From Clytia hemisphaerica (Eukaryota; Cnidaria; Hydrozoa; Leptothecata; Clytiidae), in the NCBI GenBank assembly GCA_902728285.1, contig CACVBU010000910.1, forward strand, positions 1,868,080 through 1,932,079: a stretch of 64,000 nucleotides of DNA, read 5' to 3'. Each line of letters begins with the position of its first letter. Within the stretch, counting starts at the first letter, position 1. Below the pieces are notes generated by a model. That model saw only the letters and a program-made list of their open reading frames with translations, did not search any database and was not told the DNA's origin. The translations under genes were made by a program, and so were the position numbers. Shown piece after piece: positions 22,317-34,385 of this stretch.

Positions 22317-24131
22317 ATGGCCGGAAGGAGAGTTGGAGAAGCCCTTAAAACCGGTTTTCCGAGACTCGGGTAAGTTATGGCATGACTGAAAAACTGAAAA
22401 TTACCATAATTTTTAGATCACATTAGTCGACAGAAAATGACTAAAAATGAAGGGTACTATGATGAAGTTTCTAAAAAAATAAATTTTTCGAAATTTTCGT
22501 GACATCAGCAAAAATTATAATAAAAAGGAAAAATTTTGTTTTTCGCTGACGTAATCAGAATATCGAATAGATTTTATTTCAAGTGAGATACATCTTTGGT
22601 GAAAGTTTGAGGATGATTGGATAAACTACCCTTGAGAAATTCAATTTTTAGTTTTTATGACGTCATCGATTATGACGTCTTAATCAGATTTTGCGGTTTT
22701 TCGGGAAAATCGGCGAAAAAAAGAATTATGTTACACATCAGAAACTACATCATAGTACCCTTCATATGCGATCTAAAAATTATGGTAATTTTAAGACATG
22801 CGATAACTTACCCGAGGAGCTGTTGCTGAAAGAAGGGGAACTGTGAATCGTGTTGTTAATCCTATACCGTATCATGTCGATTATTTCGGTCATAAACTAC
22901 ATGTTGACCAAAATGAGCAGTTGGTTATCTATGGGGCTACCTATGTTGCTGCAACGGATGGACACAGTCGATATATCGTATCTTGGGCAACAATGCCAAT
23001 TAAAAACAATCTTATCATCTACACAGGTTTATAGGTAAGATTCGTTTGTGTCACTGTCAAATTCATACATATTAGAGTTAAGCTATCAAGTTTCAAATCA
23101 GCTGAATTTTATTAAAAATACCATTTTTATTTTTTAGAGATACATTATTAAAACACACGGGATGTTCCATGAAGTTCGAGTTGATCATGGCAAAGAATTC
23201 TTTTTGGCACTGTTTATTTAAGAGGAATATCAGCTAATGCGAAATAATACCAGACAAATTGCCTGCTACAAACAAACAGAGTCTAAAAAGGTAGGTTAAC
23301 TGTTATTTTTTTCATAAAGAAATATTCTCAAACTTCTCGAATAAAAGCTTCAGCGCTACATAGCCAACGGGAGTTTTTTGTAAAAATTTAAATCTAATTC
23401 CTCTAAATAATCCTTTGGCCCCTGATCTGTTTTATTGGTTATATTTAGGTCTTGTGTAATTTTCAAATAATTTCCATTGTTTTGTAAATTATTCTAGATG
23501 GGAGGAAACCCAACATTTATCACTGAACTCGAAATAGTTTTTTAATCATTTGAGTTTTGTAAAAAGGGGGAAAAGTTAGAATGTGGTGCCCAAACTCTTC
23601 ACCAACACATTGCTTCTGAGAACTAGTCTATTCATAAAAAATATTTCTTTTGTCTAGAACCTACCGATTGAACGATTCTGGCTAGAGATAAACGTTAGGG
23701 TCAATTATTCTATCAAACAATTACTTGTAAGGATGGATAATGACGGTCTTATAGACATGTATTGTTACACGCGAAAACTTTGTGTTTCTTATATCACTTG
23801 TGAGACTGCTCAAATTGATATGGAAAGAGCTGTTGGTGCATGGAATCGTCATAGAATAGCAGGCAAGTGTTTATTGAACGTTTTTCTTTGGATCTGTAGG
23901 GTTTGTGAAATGAGCATTTTTCATATAAATAGTACTCCTAACAAATGTTACTCACTTATACATATATGCAATTCTACATTATCTCTATTTTTTAGGCAGT
24001 TGCAGCTTAATTCACATGTTTCTTTTTCTAGGAAGAGGTGTCCCGGAAGATTTGCGTAGGTATACAAATAGACTCGTCCCGATACCCGGAAATCATATTA
24101 AAGTCATTTTAAGGTTTATTTTGATTCCACA
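22317..24131 (+). pseudogene. Intron-containing integrase-core-domain gene, broken
   Basis: Exon pieces at 22317-22364, 22817-23035, 23139-23290, 23658-23866 and 24032 onward read, in order, RRVGEALKTGFPR; NPIPYHVDYFGHKLHVDQNE ... ATDGHSRYIVSWATMPIKNN; THGMFHEVRVDHGKEFFLAL; IERFWLEINVRVNY ... VGAWNRHRIAG; GRGVPEDLRR. This is the integrase-core family widespread in marine invertebrates, related to retroviral-type DDE integrases; HVDQNE, VDHGKEF and ERFW sit at the expected catalytic region. Introns have GTAAG/tttttag, GTAGG/tttgtctag and tttctttttctag-type ends. In-frame stops (after IIYTGL, and in LALFI*EEY) plus a foldback insertion in exon 1 make it a pseudogene. Confidence 0.75.
22365..22816. 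mobile_element. Foldback MITE inside the integrase-core gene
   Basis: The ends are long inverted repeats: CTCGGGTAAGTTAT at the left, ATAACTTACCCGAG at the right. Inverted similarity continues inward through AAAATTACCATAATTTTTAG and GAAGGGTACTATGATG. Removing the element plus one 2-bp flank (GA) restores the integrase reading frame across TGFPR/AVAERR, which fixes the insertion site and a GA target duplication. Confidence 0.85.
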
Positions 24132-24295
24132 AGGCCTTGTAAGTTATTTTTTCAATGTTTTCTTTAGTCTTCGAAGTCTGAATCTTAAGTACTTGCTCTT
24201 AAAAAACGAGTATGGAATGTCGGAGCTAATAATTAGAATCGAGAAAAGGTCGAAATTAGTAAAATTTTCTGGCTCTAAATATTTTTCTTGTGACA

Positions 24296-25863
24296 TACAC
24301 GCTTTTTTTTATTAGAGCAATTTTATAAGAACACAAGGCTGAAATTTGGCCAAAACCTAAGAACAAATTAAGAACGATCTGAGCCTATTAATTACTGAGA
24401 AAGTAATGACTTTAATAGAATTTAAGGTGGGAGTCATATGAAGTTTTGAGATTTGGTGAAAAAATTATCGATTTCGGGATTATGCGCGTTTTATGACCCT
24501 ATACCCTTTCTGAACACACTTTGAAAATTTTAAGGCCGTAGCATTTATATTTCCTGAGATATAAGGTTTTTTCGAGACCCTGATCTAAAGTATTTTCCTT
24601 AGCAACGAAAAATCATACCCGTTGCTTAGGGCCCGATTTCGTTATGGTTGATCTAAACATAGGATCATGACATACCAAACGAAAGATCTTTTTACGCCCT
24701 TTTCGGGCGTCTAAATCAATACCGCCTTTTTCACGGGATTTCCTAATATGGCGTAATCAAAGATGGTAACCAAAGAAGTGATATTTTTAAAAACATACAA
24801 ATTTTGGAGGCTGTCAGCCAGTCAGCAGTGTCTTTGACTACGAAAACTGCTTTAATTTGGAAATGTTGGATTGACTGATGACATTTTAAGCTCTTTAATG
24901 TCATTCTTCTTAACTAAGAAAGCTTGAGCTAGGTGAAACCAAAGACTTGATTCTCAAACTCAATGTTTCCGATATGAACTTAGTTTGACGACAACCGAAA
25001 TAAAAACTTATTAAAGGACGAAGACCAAAGGCATATTCAATGATGTATCTATTTAAAGATCCAAGTGTTAAGGGAATTGAAAGCCTGGAGGCTGGTTTAA
25101 CAAGTGTGTGTATGATGAATTATTGAAGGTCTGGAGGCTGGTTTAACAAATGTGTGTGATGAATTATTGAAGGTCTGGGACGCTCCCTCCGCCCTCTGGC
25201 TGGATTATTTACATTCACAACAAAGAAATTGTGCACGGCTAGATATCCAAGTGGATTCTTGTATCACAACAGATCAACTTTAGATTAACTTATAACTGAC
25301 AGAATCAGTGAGGAAAATGTACTAGGATGATCTATTACATTGAAAATATAGTTTTTGTTGTGAAAACACATTTAAATTGACTTACATCAATGTTGACGTG
25401 GAGTTTGGCGCAAAATTTTAAGGATTGGCGCACATCACGTGAACGTGATAATTTGGAATTTCTGGACTATTTTGATGTTTCAAAGACTTTTCTAAAGTAT
25501 ATAAAGTAGAACTTTAGTCCATTTTCCAGACAAGCTGCAAAAAAAATTTTGTGATAGGTTTTGTATATTTTTCTAAAACGTTGACACAATATTTTCACAG
25601 TACATTACCCCCTGGCTGATTTTACCCCCGTCTGGGCTATTTTTAGATTTGTTTACATTTTTGAAATCATCTATTGTTAAGTTATCTCTGTAGAAAATTT
25701 AATTTAAAAATCTCTTCAAGTTCAAAAGTTATACAGGAAAATGTAAAAAATCAAAGCGTATTAAGAACATCGTAAGAACATTTAAGCCTGAAAAATTCAA
25801 AAAATTAAGAACAGCCCAGCCTGAGCCAAAATTTACTGGTTCTTATTAAAGAAAAAGCGTGTA
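24296..25863. mobile_element. Candidate TIR element, about 1.6 kb, non-coding
   Basis: Imperfect inverted ends: TACACGCTTTTTTTTATTAG...ATAAGAAC (left) against GTTCTTATTAAAGAAAAAGC followed by GTGTA (right), with CAAGGCTG/CAGCCTGAG also mirrored. No transposase is encoded. Includes a stretch around 24470-24760 with no features and the tandem duplication at 25075-25170. Confidence 0.45.
25075..25170. repeat. Two tandem copies of a 51-54-bp unit
   Basis: The unit runs ctggaggctggtttaacaa then (g/a)tgtgtgtgatgaattattgaagg, present twice, with a two-base length difference. Confidence 0.85.
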
Positions 25864-26045
25864 CCCCTAAAATGAAAGTTCAAACCTAACAATTGCAAAC
25901 CAATCAATACTGGAGGAAACTATGTTTTTCTTCTATTTTCTTCAATAAATAACAAAAGATCACAAAAGTACAAAATAAATCCTTTTGCAGAAGGCCTGAT
26001 GTTGGTTTACGTTTTCAGTTTTAACATAAGATGTACAAAGAGTTT

Positions 26046-26411
26046 TCAGTTTTGTAGAAGTCTGTCACGTTGCAATAAGTTGTCACAGCAAGTCAATTCG
26101 ATTACTTGATACCCATTTGATCGACAGTGCGGACAGGAATTCGAAACCCGTGCATCATTGCAAACTTTACACGCTATGTTCTTCTCGCAACATTTTGCAA
26201 ATACTACAGGTGGGGTCATTAAGTCCAAGCAAATGAGGCAAGTAAACATATCATTCACTGCGAAAATCAGTGATAATTTCTCCACTGCTGTAGCGACCAA
26301 TCTGCAATCTTCAATAGTGAAACAGTGGATAGTAATTGAGTTGTTGGACGCGATTCGCAAGTCTTCCATTTTCTCAATCAACGATTCTATTGTAAGAGAA
26401 CCATTAATCAT
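26046..26411 (-). CDS. RING-finger protein, last coding exon
   Basis: A 121-codon frame ending at 26046. A splice acceptor (ttctcttacaatag) about 20 nt into the frame suggests the real exon begins with ESLIEKMEDLRIAS, so the listed ATG need not be the start. The C-terminal half is a RING-type zinc domain: C-L-I-C, then KCCEKNIACKVC, then CPHCR. The first histidine ligand of a C3HC4 RING is replaced by cysteine. The helical ICL-like part before it (IEDCRLVATAVEKLSLIF) matches uncharacterised invertebrate RING proteins I have seen. Likely an E3-type or scaffold protein. Upstream exons on the minus strand were not identified. Confidence 0.55.
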   Translation of the reverse strand: MINGSLTIESLIEKMEDLRIASNNSITIHCFTIEDCRLVATAVEKLSLIFAVNDMFTCLICLDLMTPPVVFAKCCEKNIACKVCNDARVSNSCPHCRSNGYQVIELTCCDNLLQRDRLLQN

Positions 26412-27082
26412 TATTTATAGAACATTTATCAACATTTGTAATTTTTATGAAAAAAATTATATTTTAACAGAAATAAAAAAACAAAGGCAAATGGAACTCA
26501 CTAGAAAAAGTGTCATTATTTCAAATACTTCATACTCCAGAATTCTGTAGTCTGGTTCGCAGAACTACAATTCTTGTACGAAAGTTAAGGGCTACACAAC
26601 ATACTCAGCAATATATTGCTGTAGTGTATGTACCCATTTAGGGAATGAGTAGAAGTCTAAGAATCCTGATGTTTAAAAGTGGTTCACAGGAAAAAAGAAA
26701 CTTATAAAGTCCGTTAAATACCTATTTTGTTTTCACTCTGGCCATCTTGTTGGATTTCTACGGCAAAGATCTTCCTCACTACGCAATTCCAAAATTGAAT
26801 ACCTACAAGAACACAAGAATACAATATAGTGCCTTTAATTTATTTCCCAGTGTCACCACCAATTAACCATGAGGCCTGTCCCGACCATACATAAATTTTG
26901 CACCGTTTTTAGAGGCTTTCTGAATTCCGTGCTTAACCAAGTAGACAGTGCGGTATCGTTAAGGGGTTTAGCGGAAAATCTGAAAAATGCGTGTAATTTA
27001 CTCTTCCCGAAAAGACCTTCGTCATTGAAGTTACTCAGAAGACAAATAACCGGTTTAAATGAAGGAATCTAATAAAAGATAA
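26412..27082. other. Stretch without a recognised gene
   Basis: Possible upstream intron of the RING gene. The 67-codon plus-strand frame at 26869-27072 has no recognisable domain. Confidence 0.3.
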
Positions 27083-29443
27083 CTAGCCGGTACCCGGCGT
27101 CGCACGCCGGTTTAGTACCCTGAGTATCAGTGGTTAAGTTTTCAAAGAAAATAGTAACCTCTGAAGACAAATAATAGAAATTTTATCGCGCATGTGTCAA
27201 TCTAATCACTGTAGAAAAAATCAAAGATGAAGAGCAAATATTACCATATTAATGTCTAGCAGACTGTATCAGTATGCAGTTTACTATTTACGAACTCCCC
27301 AGAAACCTCCAAGTGTAGTTGAAATGAGTTTATTTCGAAAGAAATCTTTTACATGATCCCCAAATGTATAACAGTAATTACTAAACTTTTGATTATGGAA
27401 ATGTCACTTTAATTGAATCGAAATAATAGACAGACTTTATGTTATGATTCTCTATCACTGACTCTTTTTACAAAGCATTGATGACTTTTTGTAAGTTGTG
27501 TTTTCAACGACGGGAATAAAAATATCGACTATGACGCTCATCCAAGATCTTGGATGGTCGTCATGGTTACTTTTGTCTTCGCTGATTGCGTGATGAATAG
27601 AATCTGGATTCGTCGGCACAGCGTAAATATATGATTTTGAGCTGTGCTTTTCACGGTACCGGTTTAGCTGTTTGCTGAACGCATTTAAATTCCTTTGGAT
27701 GTTGGGAAGGTGGCTTAAACACGTTGAAATCAAAATTAAAGAGAAAAATTCTCTTCAAAGTTTGATGTCAAGATAAGCGAAGTGAAATAATAGACATGAC
27801 ACGAGATTCGTCGAAAAAAGGCAGCCGGGGGGGGGTACTTAGGCAAGAGAAGGGTATGGGTATGTGCCGGCCTTAAGGGTGCCTTTTTTGAAACATGGCA
27901 GTTTGAAAAATCGGAAAATCAAACTTCAGTCCCACTAAGAATCGGAAAAATAGGAAAATTTCAATTTTTTGCCCCCAGAAAGATAGAAATTTGGTCAAAT
28001 TAGTTCCAAAAAGTGAATTAAAATGCACACAAAATCCCTTGTTTCTTCTCCTCTTTATTCTGCTAAGGGTCCGAGGGGCAGGGCCGAAAGTCAGCTCGCA
28101 ACCATAGTCCCCCCGGAAGGCAGCTAGGACACGCAGACAAAAAAGCGTGATAGCGCAATTTTATGTTGCTTTTTATAAAATAACTTCGTCATAACTTCGA
28201 TAACTTTTCAAATTCAACAATGACTTAGATTTACAGCAAAATAATTATCGACATAGATGTTTAAAGGTCCCTTTTTACGAAGGAAGACCGCCTTTACCGC
28301 CTTTTGAATGTATTTTTAAAGGGATAATCAGATGGTTGCCAAGATTGAGATATTTCACTACTGAACCTACAGGGAAAAACAGACTGCTCTTTTTCTTACC
28401 CAAAACTTTAATAGTGTTTCTTAATCTCCAACTTAAATTATTGGTTTTTAAAAGATCTCAAAAAGCAGTCGCCATGTTCTTTTATGGATCTCGCATTGCG
28501 CTTTCCAGTTTGTTATTGTAAACCGAGTTGGCTTACAAACTCAAAAAATTCCGAGAGATTTTTGCTTTCACTTTCGTTTATTTGTTTATGCGGACCGTTG
28601 AGGAGCAGATTTTTAGTATTATCGCCGCTTAAACGGTTCCGAAGAAAACTTTTCTGTCAGGGGGTTTAGCGTGTAAAGTCTTGCAAAGCATTTGTAAATT
28701 ATTTCTTTGAATGGGTAAGACTTTTATACTTTTTATTTCATTTTCCTTTTATTATGTAAATATATAACCATGATGATTCCTATTTTGAGTCAAGAATGTT
28801 CAATATACATCATCGATTATCTTTGAGAAAATTCTACAAGACCCCCTGAAGTATAACTCACCTTTGACAAGTCCGAAAGACTTCTCAGGAATTTCAAAAA
28901 AAAACAGTGGGACCTCTCGCGGACCTTTCACGTTGGAAAGACCTCTGAATTTGAAATTTTAAAGTGGAATATCTTGACACAGACTCGTCAGTTGGCAAAA
29001 CTACTTGGGGAATCACGTTTTCTCATGTATGAGAGCAGGTACCCTTAAAATCTCAGACCATCTGATTATCCCTTTAATGTTGCTGTTGTTCTAACAAACT
29101 TGTCTTGTGATTCTTATGTTTTATTTTATATTTGTTCTTTTCTTTAACAGATTCTGTTTAAAAGATTTTCTTTTGTTTTGAAAAGAATTCGAATGTCTCA
29201 AATCAAATAAGGTCGTTAATTACATTCGAAAACATAAAACAAAAAAAAAGAAAGAAAAAAAAGAAAAAAGTCTAATCTATCAATCAAAACAAAGTCTTTA
29301 TAAAACGGCGCGAATCTGATTTAACACATTTGTGGAGCAAGAAGCAAAAGTCATCTTTTAAAAGAACAAAACATTGCTTGCGAAAACGAAAGTGACACAC
29401 AAAAAACAAACACACATACAGACTACGGCTATTAATATATAGA
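27083..29443 (-). mobile_element. Non-autonomous Helitron, copy A (2.36 kb)
   Basis: On the minus strand it begins A|TCTATATATTAATAGC (29443) and ends with a GC hairpin (CCGGCGT GCG ACGCCGG), then GTACCGGCTAG|T (27083). That is the Helitron pattern: TC start, hairpin, CTRR end, A/T target. Copy B at 61599-62895 shares both ends and most of the interior in opposite orientation. Copy A differs in two ways. It carries a TTAA-flanked insertion (28320-29073). It also extends about 570 bp past a decayed terminus (about 27655, ggtaccggtttagctg) that corresponds to the true end of copy B. No Rep or helicase is encoded. Confidence 0.85.
28320..29073. mobile_element. TTAA-target MITE nested in Helitron copy A (754 bp)
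   Basis: Inverted ends AGGGATAATCAGATGG / CCATCTGATTATCCCT, flanked on both sides by TTAA (28316-28319, 29074-29077). Copy B of the Helitron has the empty site (gttaatgttgc), which confirms insertion. A TTAA duplication with an AGGG terminus fits Kolobok- or piggyBac-like transposases. The frames at 28336-28669 show no domain. Confidence 0.88.
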
Positions 29444-29720
29444 TAAACATTGTCTAGCACTTACTCTGAGTAACATCATTACCTCAACACGCATTCCATT
29501 TGATTGGACAAGTACCAGCCCCTGATTATTGAATAAATTGTGTGCTTTAGATGTGATGTCTGGGACGTTTGCGTTTGCGTTGTTCACCTTAATATATTGC
29601 ATTCGTCGATGGGTACCTTTAAAATTAGAGAGAAATTACATTAGAAATAGTACGTTTTTAACTAACCCTCAATCTTTGCCAAAATATGTTGAGATGTGAA
29701 TCTCCAATTAAGTGTCTGAT

Positions 29721-29841
29721 CATAGACGGAAGAAGAATTCCATAGACTGGAAGCGAACAATAGGCCATTGTTTTAACTCTTTCAATTTGTAAACACTCGG
29801 GCTCAGACTTTACGAGGGGGAAGCGGTTTTCAAAATGGCGG
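29721..29841. repeat. Left terminal inverted repeat of P element, with promoter-like end
   Basis: 34 bp perfect (first 20: CATAGACGGAAGAAGAATTC), then imperfect identity with the right end through GAAGCGGTTTTCAAAATGGC. At this end the ATG opens only a six-codon frame (MADILA), just upstream of the transposase start. Confidence 0.85.
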
Positions 29842-29944
29842 ACATTTTAGCTTGAGAGGTCTTGTTTCTGAGAGTATTTTTATTACATTCTGTCTCTAAA
29901 TCATTGTTTTATCTTATAGAAAAGCTAATAAACAATTTGATGTT

Positions 29945-32900
29945 ATGACTGGTTCAAACTGTTCGATTGTGGGATGTACTACCAATAGAAACACCCATAA
30001 AGATCGTTCTATCTTTCGCCTTCCAACTGGCAAGAAAAGTCCTCAAGCATTGGAATGGAGGAAAAGCTGGTTAAATGTGATACTAAAAGACCTTGATAAC
30101 AATTTCAAGAAACAGATTGAGAAGAATAATGTTTTTGTTTGTGAGAGGCACTTCAAAGAAACTGATTTGTTGCAATGTAAGTTCAAAAGTTTGATGTTTT
30201 GTAAACAGTTGTTTATATATAGTGTGATTTCTAGCCTAGCAGTCTGCAAACTCTGATAATCCATATAATACCTAAATAATCTAGCCTGAAAAATACTTGA
30301 CTGTCTGAATTGGTTGGTCATTGATAAGCTTGGTTCCTTTGTATTTTGACAATTGTAAACAATCTTTTTCCAATTTTAATTTTTTAGATGCATCCAAAAA
30401 AGAGCCTTGGGAATACTGTTTGCCAACAGAGAATCTACCTTCAAAGACTCATCAAAGCCAATCTGTTGAGCGACCGACATCAAGTATCGAGAAAAGGGAA
30501 TCATTCCAGACAAGTCAGAAACAAAATCAAATAGAAACAAAAGATTGTTACAAAAACTTTGAAGAATTCTCTACCTGAATTAATAAGCTGAATTTACCAA
30601 AACAATGGAGCATAATGATTGGACCAGAAACAAAATACATTGAAATCAGGAAGAACGAACGTGAATATCTGTTACCAAAGTTTCAAATTTTCGTCAAGGA
30701 AGATCTTACATTCAGGCTCAGATGTTATGGTTGGGTCCTGTCGTCTTCTAATACAGAAGTTTTGAAAGATTACACTTCCATGCGTGGCATTACTCTGAGT
30801 AATCTCATCATTGTTTTGGAAAAATACCAACTTTGTAAAGGTAATTTTTTAAACTTTGTAAGGCATTGAATTCAAAATGAAAAATGTTTTAGCCCTGTTC
30901 AGTTCATAGGAACATAATCTTTATATCTTGATTTTTGAAATAATGTATGATTCTTAAAAAAAGGTTTTGGTTGATCAATTATAAGACCTTTCCATTTAAT
31001 TTAGTAATTAAACCATATATCATAGTGTGCACCCCCAAACTGAAAACAATTTTGAGTTTATTATTTTTAAATTGTTATATATATACACAGGTTTCTGTTT
31101 GCGGTGTTATTGTAAACATTAGTTTGTTTCTTCGTATAGATTGATCCTACCAAAGGTTTTTAATATAAAGTTTAGTAACAGAATCGTTATATTCTTGTAT
31201 AAAATTTGTTTTGTTTCTAATTTTTAGGTGTCAGTTTGGTTGAATTTAAAGAGGCTGTAAACCTTCAACACCACATGATTCCAAGAAATTTTGACTTCTC
31301 AAAATCTGAAGATATACAAACACCCCTATGCCAAGATGAGTATTTGCGATCCAGGAACTGTTTCTTGCTTCTTGAAAAAGAAAAATGCTCAGAATGTCAA
31401 AAGATGGAAATCAAATTTCGCAGTGAATTCAACCTAGAAGGAAATCTCTGCAAACTCCAGTGAAGCCAAATGCACCCTTATCAATTGTTTCAACAGATCG
31501 TCTGGTATCCACAGTCAAAGCTCAAAGAGAGGAGAACAAAGCATTAAGAAGAGAAACAAAAATACTTCAAGAACGATTGAAGGCTGCCATCTCCGCAGAT
31601 CCAATGGCAGTTAATGATGATCTGAACAATGACTTAGTCGACATATTCAAAGGTATCCCAAATGAAAAAGTTCCACCATTCATGCGTTTATTTTGGGAAG
31701 AACAACAAAAATATATTCGTACGAAACATGAATCTCAAATTCGTTACCATCCAGCAATCATCAAGTTCTGCTTGTCAATAGCATCCAAATCTTCTTCTGC
31801 ATATGAGCAACTTCGTTTGGATGAAAAGGAGGGGACAGGTTGTTTGGTTCTTCCTAGTCAAAGGACATTGAGAGATTACAGAAATTACATAAAACCCAAG
31901 CAAGGTACAATTTTTAGAGCCATGAATTTTATCCTATCATTCTGAATTTCTCATTGATTTTTTAAACTTTTCTCCAATCACAGGCTTGTTAGATTTCTAT
32001 AATTTTCAGCTGATTGAAAATATATACCGGCAATGCACGAAAAAGTTGAACGTGTATGTAAACTTTTTTTCTGGTCTTCAAAATAGATTTACCTCACTTA
32101 GAGTGTTTTCACTGTTTGTCGGTGACGTAAATCTATTTTGAAGACCAGAAAAAAAGTTTGTTTACATTCATTCAACTTTACATACATGTTCAACTTTTTC
32201 GTGCATTGCCGGTACTTCAGGACCCCTTCAGCTAAGACCGATGCCAATTACCATCAATACATATTTACTACAATTCTTGTTTTTTTGCTAAAATCATAAT
32301 ATTATTTTTATAATCTTTATTTTTATTTGAATTTCTAGGATTCAACCCTAAAGTCATTAAAGATCTGACTGACAGGACTAAAAACTTCAGCGATTCAGAA
32401 AGATACATCAATATCCTCATTGACGAGATGAAAATACAGGAAGATCTCGTCTGGAATAAACACACCGGCGAGTTAATCGGTTTCATAGATCTTGGTGATG
32501 AAAACCTCAATGAAAGCCTTCTTCAGGACAAAACGAAATTAGCCACACACATTATGGTTTTTATGGCAAAGAGCTTGAAAAATCCCCTATCATTTGCTTT
32601 TGCCAACTTTGCTACTGACGGAGCCACCAGCGAGCAAATATTCTCCTTGTATTGGAAGGCAGTTAGTATTTTGGAAATGAGCTGCAACTGTGGCTGATGG
32701 AGCATCAATCAATAGAAAATTCATGCAGATGAACAGTGTAAGCTAACTTTATAATATAGTTTCAAAAACATCAAAATATGAATTATGTTATAGTGCCTTG
32801 AGTCAAAACTTCAAGTCAAGTCTTTTTTTAATCTAGTGGTCGTGTATATAGATGTAAAGTGTGAAAGTTTGAGTTGTGATATTTTATTTCAAATGAAGTA

Positions 32901-34385
32901 ATGGTTATGAAAATCACTCACAAAATCTGAATGATTAATGGGTTTCTTTTTAAATACTCGGTTTTTTGGAGATTGTTTTTACAAAAAATTCACAAATTCT
33001 TTTTTTTTCTTTTAGGATGATGACGCCAAAAGTTCTGACCTTGTCTATAAGGTAAAAAATATGTATTCAGTGGATGAGCGCTACATATTCTTTTTTGCAG
33101 ATGTGCCGCATCTTATCAAGACTGCACGGAACTGTCTCTGGGCATCTGGATCAGATTTCTCTCCAAGATTTATGTGGAATTCTGGTAAGTTCAAGTATAA
33201 TATGAAAGAAGAAAAATCAAATAGATCACAATATCCAGAGCAGCCACTTTTTATAAACAGCTGAAATTTTCTTAAGGGTGGTGTTTGGTAAATTTCTGCA
33301 TAGTAACTGCAGTGTAGTTACTGCTTAAAATGGTAATTTGAGAAAAAATTATTTGAAAAGTTTTTTTTTCCAAATAACTTTGGAAATTTTTTCAGAACTT
33401 TCTTTAATTTTCAGACAGAGTTTTTGAAAAATTATATTATCTCTCGTCCACTCAATCAAAACCTATATTTCAACAAGAGCTTATTCAAAGGGGGGTAGTA
33501 TAGAATTGTTGGCTTCAAAAAACAATCACTACTGATGATGTCATGTAGAAACTGGCTAACCCCTTGGTTTATTATACCTTGTTGATATTCGATTACATTA
33601 AGTCTATTTCCAAAATAAGTCACTTATAATATTCATGAAGTTTCTAAGTGCGTTTCTTTACAGTTGCTTTTATTTTCTCTCTTAGGCTCCTATTTGCTTT
33701 GGGCGCATGTCAAATCTATGTTTTACGAGGACATGGACAATGGTTTGAAGTTAATGCCAAAAATAACGACTGACCACATCCTCCTTAACTCGTACTCCAA
33801 AATGCGAGTGCATCTTGCATGCTGTCGAAATTTGGTCCGGAAGAAGCCAAAGGAACTGCAGATTTTGTTTGCAAATGGATCAATTTTTCGATTGTTTTAA
33901 TGTCCGAAACACCAAGGAGTACAAGGATAAAGGAAAACCGTACTTAGCACCATACACCACAGCTGACCCTAAAAAGGACGAACGTTTTGGGTTTCTCGAC
34001 TCTTTCGTGAAATATTTGGACAATTGGAAAAAAAGTGCAATTGAACGCCCTGGAAAATTTTCCCAAACTAACAGAAACAACATGTTTCATGTTTCCTACT
34101 TACAATGGTATCAAGATTAGTATTACCTCACTAAAAGAAATAATCCCATATCTTCTTGCAAATGGTTTCGATTATATCCTAACAGAAAAGTTCTGTCAAG
34201 ACAATATCGAGAATTATTTTGGCCGACAACGTGCCATTGGTCATCGTAAGGACAACCCTACTGCGAAAGATTCTTTGCAAAATGACAATATCATTAAGTC
34301 TCAATTTGATACACAACCTATAGCTGGTAAAAGAAAGGCTGAATTTGACCCTAGTCATATACAAGACACTCCTCTGAAGAAATGA
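29945..34385 (+). pseudogene. P-element-like transposase with THAP domain, decayed
   Basis: Exons 29945-30176, 30388-30840, 31228-31904, 32339-32737, 33016-33184 and 33686-34385, all with GT/AG introns and matching phases. Residues 1-78 form a THAP zinc finger (C-x4-C, FRLP, W, VCERHF). Downstream come IDEMKIQEDLVWNKHTGE (first acidic motif), a VADGASINRKF block, FFADVPHLIKTARNCLW, and the late NIENYFGRQRAIG motif typical of P/THAP9 transposases. Breaks: an in-frame TGA at 30576-30578, and frameshifts near 31455, 32680, 33820, 33860 and 34100. It cannot make a full transposase. THAP domains bind the transposon's own subterminal DNA in known P elements. Confidence 0.85.
32027..32212. mobile_element. 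Palindromic MITE in a transposase intron, TA target
   Basis: Starts CCGGCAATGCACGAAAAAGT and ends with its inverse, flanked by TA on both sides. Inverted similarity continues inward (AAATAGATTTAC / GTAAATCTATTT), so the unit is a near-complete hairpin. It sits in the intron between transposase exons 3 and 4. Confidence 0.88.
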
